Shown: positions 7,752 to 12,335 of the stretch, piece by piece
Position numbering within the stretch: the stretch's first letter is position 1
How the letters are laid out: each line of letters begins with the position of its first letter
Assembly (NCBI GenBank): GCA_036405195.1
Contig: DASWYB010000063.1
Span: 1 to 14,784, forward strand
Reading direction: 5' to 3'
Length of the DNA stretch: 14,784 nucleotides
From: DASWYB01 sp036405195
Lineage (GTDB): Bacteria; Patescibacteriota; UBA1384; 2-12-FULL-50-11; DASWYB01
The notes under the pieces: model-generated
What the model was told of the DNA's origin: nothing
Seen by the model: the letters and a program-made list of their open reading frames with translations, nothing else
Databases searched by the model: none
Made by a program: the position numbers and the translations under genes

Positions 7752-7780
7752 ATACCTTGTTCGATTCTTGCAGTTTACCA

Positions 7781-7800
7781 ATCCACTTTTAAGAGTGGAT
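7781..7800. repeat. 20-bp near-palindrome upstream of the enoyl-ACP reductase
   Basis: ATCCACT at 7781-7787 is repeated inverted as AGTGGAT at 7794-7800, with TTAA near the centre; 9 of the 10 base pairs match. It ends 16 bases before the ATG at 7817 and just before the ribosome-binding site. It could be an operator for a dimeric regulator or a 5' leader hairpin. There is no following U-tract in either direction, so it is not a terminator. Confidence 0.5.
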
Positions 7801-7816
7801 CAGAGGAGTTTCCAAG

Positions 7817-8626
7817 ATGCTACTAACCGGGAAACGGATCCTGGTAATGGGTCTGATTGATACGCGCAGTATTGCGTGGGCGATCGGTCAGGCGGCAGAA
7901 GCCCAAGGGGCTGAGGTCGTCTACACGGTGCAAAATGAGCGAGTAAGCAACAGCTTACTGAAACGCTCGCTCCGTCAGACAGATAGGTCGCTTGAGGATC
8001 TACGCATCATCTGCTGTGACGTTACAAAGGGTGACGAGCTAGACATCCTCGTTGGACATCAATACGGCCCTTTCCATGGGTTCGTCTACTCAATCGCATT
8101 CGCTTCAAAAGCTGACGGCTTGCTGGAGGGTGAACTGTCCGATGCCCCTCGGCACCCGGTCAACGAAGGTTTTGAGATCAGCGCTGCAGGATTCTCGCAA
8201 GTTATTCACCGCCTGAGGTGGACGAACGAGCATGTACAACCAACCTTGCTCGACAATTCCTCGGTGATCGCGCTAACCTTCGATTCACAGCACACCTACC
8301 CCAACTACAACTGGATGGGTGTGTACAAGGCGGCGCTTGAAGCCACTGCCCGGTACACTGCCCGAGACCTGGGTCCGCACGGTATTCGCGTCAACTGTAT
8401 CTCGGCTGGCCCACTCAACACCCTATCTGCCAGCGGCATCACCGGATTCGATGCCATTGGAGACGTCTGGCCAGCCCGCGCGCCCCTGGGATGGAACCTT
8501 GACGAAGGCAAGACGCTCGTCGCCAACAACGCCGTGTGCCTGCTCAGCGACCTCATGCGTGGAGTAACGGGCGAAATACTCCACGTCGACGGCGGATTCC
8601 ACAGCGTGGGAATCGCCACGCAGTAG
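7817..8626 (+). CDS. fabI: Enoyl-[acyl-carrier-protein] reductase (NADH), InhA-like FabI
   Basis: FabI catalyses the last step of each fatty-acid elongation cycle, reducing trans-2-enoyl-ACP with NADH. The 269-aa SDR-fold protein shows MGLIDTRSIAWAIG (11-24) for the dinucleotide, CDVT (67-70), YSIAFAS (91-97) and the FabI signature Tyr164-x6-Lys171 in YNWMGVYK. SAGPLNTLSASGI (196-208) is the substrate-loop region and HVDGGFH (256-262) closes the domain. Phe155 stands where E. coli FabI has Tyr, and RAPLGWN (221-227) follows the substrate loop. Both are as in actinobacterial InhA rather than E. coli FabI. AGGAG lies about nine bases before the ATG. The gene is GC-richer than its neighbours, stands alone with its own terminator, and no other fatty-acid synthesis gene is in the window. 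The family call is firm; origin by transfer is inferred. Confidence 0.92.
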   Translation: MLLTGKRILVMGLIDTRSIAWAIGQAAEAQGAEVVYTVQNERVSNSLLKRSLRQTDRSLEDLRIICCDVTKGDELDILVGHQYGPFHGFVYSIAFASKADGLLEGELSDAPRHPVNEGFEISAAGFSQVIHRLRWTNEHVQPTLLDNSSVIALTFDSQHTYPNYNWMGVYKAALEATARYTARDLGPHGIRVNCISAGPLNTLSASGITGFDAIGDVWPARAPLGWNLDEGKTLVANNAVCLLSDLMRGVTGEILHVDGGFHSVGIATQ

Positions 8627-8668
8627 CTCGCAACCACCACATCTGGCCAGGCGCCAGAATCACGAGAG

Positions 8669-8697
8669 GCCTGGGGAGCAATCCCCGGGCTTTTTTT
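8669..8697 (+). terminator. Intrinsic terminator of the enoyl-ACP reductase gene
   Basis: A 9-bp GC-rich stem (GCCTGGGGA paired with TCCCCGGGC, one G-U pair) with a GCAA tetraloop is followed by seven T residues at 8691-8697. It lies 42 bp after the stop codon at 8626 and is a textbook plus-strand terminator. Confidence 0.93.
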
Positions 8698-8701
8698 ATA
8701 T

Positions 8702-8740
8702 AAAAAACAGGGCGGGGGAGCACATGGCTCCTCCGCCCTG
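8702..8740 (-). terminator. Intrinsic terminator of the membrane-protein gene
   Basis: Read on the minus strand, a 14-position stem (CAGGGCGGAGGAGC with GCTCCCCCGCCCTG, one mismatch) around a five-base loop is followed by six T residues. It lies 26 bp after the stop of the minus gene at 8767. Its U-tract almost touches that of the plus-strand terminator, so the two face each other. Confidence 0.93.
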
Positions 8741-8766
8741 CGTTGACACAAAACTCAATAGAATCG

Positions 8767-10257
8767 TCAGAAGCCCAAGACAAAGTCTGTCCGGAACTGC
8801 TGAGTCCCCTTGAGGGGTCCAGCCAGCCACTCGCCGAAGCGGAGTAGCAGGCTGGACTTTTTGCCGGTCTTGATCTCGACCGCGGGTCCGAATAAGCAGT
8901 TCAGACCCACCCCGCGTTCGTAGCCGAGCGTCGTGGCCGCGCCGATCTTCAGGCCCGGCTCCACCTGATGCAAGAGCCGCAGATTCGGAGTGAAGAACCC
9001 TGCTCGGTGCCCCTCCCCCGTGAGGTAGAGATAAACCGGGCCTTTGAGCTCAGTATCTCGACCAAGCTGATTCCGTAGCACGGCCTCGAGGCCAAACCGC
9101 GTCGGCGTGCTTGAATCCAGGTGAAGGTTGACAAAGGGGCCAATTGTACCCGCCATGCTCCCACAGCGTACTTTGAGTGGGCGGGGGGCGAATTCCAGAA
9201 CCGACAGAGATGGATCTTGGACGTTGTAGACGACCACGTCCCCTTCCTTGAACAGCCAGAAAACATGCTGCCCAGGTGGTGCGCCGGGGTTAGTAGGGTA
9301 GACCGACGTCCACAAGAGACCGAGAAACGTCGGGCCGCCCTCCTTTTCCGTAACTTCGGCTGCGGACGCCCGTGAAGGCGAGAGCAGCATGACCACACTT
9401 GCCACGATCGAAACACAAACCGCGCGGATCACTGGCCTGCGCCAGATCATGAGAAGCCGATGCCACGACTGGCCGGGCGGTCCCCAGATATAGCGGAGGA
9501 CGACCCAAACCGACTGGATCCGCGAAAGAACACGCAAGCTTTCCAGGTTGCCCGGTACGTTCACGCTCGGCAGGATTACCCGTGGAACGGGTAATCCCTG
9601 GAATTGCCGAAGTTCTCTGGCCGCTTGCTGCACCTGCGCTTCCAGAGTCAGGTGCGGCTCGTAGCCAAAGTAACCAAGCGGCCACACGATTGCGTTCCCT
9701 AACAAACTCCACCGCGAGACCCACATGAGGGCGAGCCCTTCAGCAAAGGTCTTGCGCAACGCGAATGCTCGGATCGAGAAGATCAACAGCATAGGAATGA
9801 TGAAGAGCGCGTACTGCACCTTCCACCACTCCCAGTTCACACGCAGATACACCGGCTCGTAGATACCACCCTTACGGTACGCCGCTCGTCCTTCCGGCGA
9901 GACAAGCCACCGCTCGTAGGCATGTCTGACGGCCAGAGCATCGCCACCACACTTTTCGACGTGTGCCCTCAGCTTTTCCTGAATTGCTCGGTGTTCAATA
10001 CCGAGCGAATCCAGTCGCTCACGGATATCGTGCTGGTAGGCGTCGGCAGAGTAGTGAGGATTGGCCAGAGCCCGATTCACAATCTCGGTAGCTTTGGCCC
10101 TTGCCGCTGTCTCTGCCTGCGGAGTATGACGAGCCGCCCGTTGGCGTTCGTCAGCTTGCCAGTCTTTGACTGGCTGGGGCATAACGACCAGCAAAAGCCA
10201 GGCAACTACCACCGCCCAGCTCGCGAGTCGCGCCCACGGAAACGCGTTAAGGTTCAT
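8767..10257 (-). CDS. Unrecognised membrane protein with internal signal-like segment and beta-rich C-terminal domain
   Basis: I do not recognise a family. With the ATG at 10257, seven bases after AGGAGG, the protein has 496 aa; an ATG at 10296 in the same frame lacks such a site. The N-terminus carries a membrane or signal segment (11-27). A charged helical region follows (about 32-130), then two hydrophobic segments (148-167 and 183-198) and a soluble stretch to about 245. Residues 272-300 look like a signal peptide placed inside the protein: basic WRRPVIR, a hydrophobic core, then SRASAAEV resembling an Ala-x-Ala cleavage site. The last 190 residues are rich in alternating beta-like strands (such as KVRCG, GPVYLYLTGEG, SLLLRFGEW) and end in FVLGF. 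A terminal Phe is typical of outer-membrane barrels. The gene is GC-rich and has its own promoter and terminator. Function is unknown; fusion of two ancestral genes is possible. Confidence 0.72.
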   Translation of the reverse strand: MNLNAFPWARLASWAVVVAWLLLVVMPQPVKDWQADERQRAARHTPQAETAARAKATEIVNRALANPHYSADAYQHDIRERLDSLGIEHRAIQEKLRAHVEKCGGDALAVRHAYERWLVSPEGRAAYRKGGIYEPVYLRVNWEWWKVQYALFIIPMLLIFSIRAFALRKTFAEGLALMWVSRWSLLGNAIVWPLGYFGYEPHLTLEAQVQQAARELRQFQGLPVPRVILPSVNVPGNLESLRVLSRIQSVWVVLRYIWGPPGQSWHRLLMIWRRPVIRAVCVSIVASVVMLLSPSRASAAEVTEKEGGPTFLGLLWTSVYPTNPGAPPGQHVFWLFKEGDVVVYNVQDPSLSVLEFAPRPLKVRCGSMAGTIGPFVNLHLDSSTPTRFGLEAVLRNQLGRDTELKGPVYLYLTGEGHRAGFFTPNLRLLHQVEPGLKIGAATTLGYERGVGLNCLFGPAVEIKTGKKSSLLLRFGEWLAGPLKGTQQFRTDFVLGF

Positions 10258-10316
10258 GTGAGGCCCTCCTGCCTCATGTCGTCGATAACAAAACACTCCT
10301 GCAAAACGACAGTTGC

Positions 10317-10345
10317 ATTATAGGCTAGCAACCTAAAAGAATCAA
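10317..10345 (-). promoter_or_regulatory. Sigma70-type promoter for the membrane-protein gene
   Basis: On the minus strand, TTGATT (10345-10340) and a perfect TATAAT (10322-10317) are separated by exactly 17 bp. Transcription would start near 10310 and give a leader of about 53 bases before the ATG at 10257. The -35 box begins 17 bases past the ddl stop, so the gene need not depend on the secA-ddl transcript. Confidence 0.85.
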
Positions 10346-10361
10346 TGCTCTTTAGTAAAGA

Positions 10362-11420
10362 TCAATCTTCAAACGTCAAGTAATCTTCGTTTGAGCGGTC
10401 AATATTATTACAAATGGTAGCAAGTAGTTCGGAAAAAGAGAGGCCGTGGACTTTAGCTTGTTGAGGGATAATGCTTGTTTGCGTCATGCCAGGCAGGGTG
10501 TTGAGCTCAAGAACATACACTTCATGATTTGGTGTCACAATCATATCAACGCGACTATAGCCATCAGCACCCAAAAGTTGATGCACTTTGCGAGCAATTT
10601 CTTGCACATTGGTTTGAACATCTTCCGGCAAGCGGGAAGGCGTGACTTCGTCACATTCACCGGCAAGATACTTGGCGTCGTAGTCGAAAAAGTCATGACC
10701 CTCAATGGGATTGAGGTCGGTAACTGGCAGAGCCGTAAGTTCGTTTTTATCGGTTACTAAAAGCCCACAGCTGACTTCTTGGCCGGCGATATACTTTGTA
10801 ACCATTACCCGATCGGATTTCGTACGGGCTTGCTCTATTGCTGAATCCAAGTCTTCGCTTTGTTTAACGATCGTAACGCCAACCGATGAACCCCGATCCG
10901 CCGGCAATACAACCAGAGGGTAGCCGTTAAAGTCTGCAAAAGCTTGAACATCACTTGGTGTAACTTCGGGCGTTACTTCGAGAAACTCAGGCACGAGAAG
11001 ATCTTCATCTTGGAGAATTTGGAGCACTTTGGGTTTATCCATCGCCAAAGCCGATGCTTCGGAGTTGCTTCCTGTGTAGGCAAGGCCGCGGGCTTCAAGT
11101 AAGGCCTGGACGGTGCCGTCCTCACCGTACTCCCCATGGAGACCAATAAACACCACATCCGGTGAGCTTGTTTCGATTGTTTCAAGCGCTATATCCGATG
11201 GAACAGCCGATTGAGTCATGAGCCTCATCGCCACATCCCACGCCTCACCCGGAGCTACATAGTTTTCTGAGACAACCCATCTTCGGTCAGGAGTAATAAA
11301 AACGGGCTGGATGCGGAACTGATCATCAAAAGAAGGGAGTGCACTTTTGGCTGTAGCCACTGATACTTCACGTTCGCTGCCCGGGCCACCAAATAGAAAG
11401 GTTACTTTTTTCTCCGACAT
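10362..11420 (-). CDS. ddl: D-alanine--D-alanine ligase
   Basis: Ddl joins two D-Ala with ATP to make the terminal dipeptide of the peptidoglycan stem; it is a cytoplasmic ATP-grasp enzyme. The ATG at 11420 has GGAG six bases upstream and gives 352 aa; more upstream starts would run into the Nudix gene. Motifs are GGPGSEREVS (11-20, Glu16), LHGEYGEDG (94-102), DKP with Lys129, GSSVGV (177-182, Ser178), VTKYI with Lys209, FDYDAKY (245-251, Lys250 and Tyr251), SRVDM (289-293) and ELNTLPGMT (305-313). The Glu-Ser-Tyr triad is therefore present, and Tyr251 points to D-Ala-D-Ala rather than D-lactate specificity. The oddity is Leu172 in VVLPADRGSS, where the family has Lys (Lys144 in E. coli DdlB) contacting ATP phosphates. 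It follows the first Nudix gene by 13 bp, at the end of the secA cluster. Confidence 0.93.
   Translation of the reverse strand: MSEKKVTFLFGGPGSEREVSVATAKSALPSFDDQFRIQPVFITPDRRWVVSENYVAPGEAWDVAMRLMTQSAVPSDIALETIETSSPDVVFIGLHGEYGEDGTVQALLEARGLAYTGSNSEASALAMDKPKVLQILQDEDLLVPEFLEVTPEVTPSDVQAFADFNGYPLVVLPADRGSSVGVTIVKQSEDLDSAIEQARTKSDRVMVTKYIAGQEVSCGLLVTDKNELTALPVTDLNPIEGHDFFDYDAKYLAGECDEVTPSRLPEDVQTNVQEIARKVHQLLGADGYSRVDMIVTPNHEVYVLELNTLPGMTQTSIIPQQAKVHGLSFSELLATICNNIDRSNEDYLTFED
11401..11420 (-). repeat. Start-region repeat, copy in ddl
   Basis: The first 20 bases of ddl match the first 20 bases of the adjacent Nudix gene (11852-11871) at 18 positions, with 14 identical in a row. Both proteins consequently begin M-(S/T)-E-K-K-V-T although the families are unrelated. 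Confidence 0.7.
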
Positions 11421-11433
11421 GCTCTTCTCCATT

Positions 11434-11871
11434 TTATTGTTTAATTTCGAAATAGTTCTCACCGGTTTTAAGAGACTCCAACACGACTCGAACAGGATCA
11501 AAAAGGTTATCTGGTAGTTCAGTTAAAGAATACCAACCGATTTCTTCAATTTTATCGGGCTCTTGAATTATTGGCTCGCCAGAAACTATTTCAGCGGTAA
11601 ACGATACGTCAAGGTAGTGCTTACCCTCTTTGATCATATTCATACAGGTTACGAACTGAACATTACCAATCTCGATTCCTAACTCTTCTCGAGCTTCTCG
11701 TTTTACTGCTTCTACAGGAGTTTCGCCAAACTCAACATGACCGCCCATAGATCCCCAGCACCCTGCACTATGGGACCCTTTACGTTTGGCTAACAATGTT
11801 TTGCCATCTTGGATAATAACAACCCCCGCACCGACTTTCGGAAATCGCAAAGTTACTTTTTTCTCTGTCAT
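11434..11871 (-). CDS. Nudix hydrolase (MutT/NUDIX family), first copy
   Basis: Nudix enzymes cut nucleoside diphosphates linked to another group, using Mg2+ held by the Nudix box. This 145-aa protein has the complete box GX5EX7REUXEEXGU: Gly44, Glu50, Arg58-Glu59, Glu62-Glu63, Gly65. The N-terminal strand region VGAGVVIIQDGKTLLAKRKG is typical of nucleotide-sanitising members, as is the later EIGWYSLTELPDNLF. CWGSMGGHVEFGE resembles CTP-pyrophosphohydrolase-like proteins (NudG type), but the substrate is not predictable. The start overlaps the preceding Nudix stop as ATGA, a coupling arrangement, and AGAG precedes it by seven bases. ddl follows after 13 bp. The first 20 bases repeat at the start of ddl. 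Confidence 0.93.
   Translation of the reverse strand: MTEKKVTLRFPKVGAGVVIIQDGKTLLAKRKGSHSAGCWGSMGGHVEFGETPVEAVKREAREELGIEIGNVQFVTCMNMIKEGKHYLDVSFTAEIVSGEPIIQEPDKIEEIGWYSLTELPDNLFDPVRVVLESLKTGENYFEIKQ
11852..11871 (-). repeat. Start-region repeat, copy in the first Nudix gene
   Basis: This is the partner of the ddl start block at 11401-11420: 18 of 20 bases match, the differences being at codon positions 2 and 3. Both copies place the start codon at the same end. Confidence 0.7.
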
Positions 11872-12335
11872 ACATTTCTCTTTAAAAAATTTTTTACTAA
11901 AGAGACTTCAAGAGCAACCTGTGAATGGAGCGGTGACGGCAACTCATCTGGATCAAACCAGCCAATCTCATCAATCTTTTCTGGTTCGTTATTTTTGACT
12001 TGTAGCGGGTCAACAAGCACACAATGTATATTTTTTATCCAATGTGTTTTTCGATTATTATGATGACGGATCACGTTTTCAGTTGCTATATACGTTATTT
12101 CTAACGGTTCAACTCCATACTCCTCTAAAACCTCTCTCCGGACAGTTTGCTCAAATGATTCGCCAAACTCCATCGAGCCTGCACCAGAGTCCCATGTTCC
12201 CTGTTCATCGCGACACTGTTGGCTCCTCTTATGCAAAAGCACTTTTCCCTTACCATCGTGACACCAAAAAGTACAGTTAACACCAATAAAATCTATCCCG
12301 CGTTTTAGATCGGCTGCTTTTGATTTATTTTCCAT
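11868..12335 (-). CDS. Nudix hydrolase, second copy
   Basis: This 155-aa Nudix protein has the full box with Gly53, Glu59, Arg67-Glu68, Glu71-Glu72 and Gly74, in GSMEFGESFEQTVRREVLEE. The preceding VLLHKRSQQCRDEQGTWDSG resembles proteins of the IPP-isomerase-like or dihydroneopterin-triphosphate branch. The substrate is open. It is only distantly similar to the neighbouring Nudix protein, so it is not a recent duplicate. The ATG at 12335 lies inside the last codons of secA (11-bp overlap) without a ribosome-binding site, which implies coupling to secA translation. A longer frame from 12392 would sit wholly in the secA zinc-motif region and is rejected. Its stop overlaps the next Nudix start by 4 bp. 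Confidence 0.9.
   Translation of the reverse strand: MENKSKAADLKRGIDFIGVNCTFWCHDGKGKVLLHKRSQQCRDEQGTWDSGAGSMEFGESFEQTVRREVLEEYGVEPLEITYIATENVIRHHNNRKTHWIKNIHCVLVDPLQVKNNEPEKIDEIGWFDPDELPSPLHSQVALEVSLVKNFLKRNV

Noticed and set aside
8305..8751. 148-codon minus-strand frame over the end of the enoyl reductase
   Set aside because: It runs through two clear terminators and opposite a firmly identified gene. Long antisense frames are expected in GC-rich coding DNA.
9290..9724. 144-codon frame inside the membrane-protein gene
   Set aside because: It is an Arg/Gly/Ala-rich translation without a ribosome-binding site, in another frame of a gene with its own promoter, start and terminator.
11421..11501. 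N-terminal extension of Ddl to 379 residues
   Set aside because: The added residues lie in the Nudix gene, and the ATG at 11420 has a well-placed GGAG and the family N-terminus.
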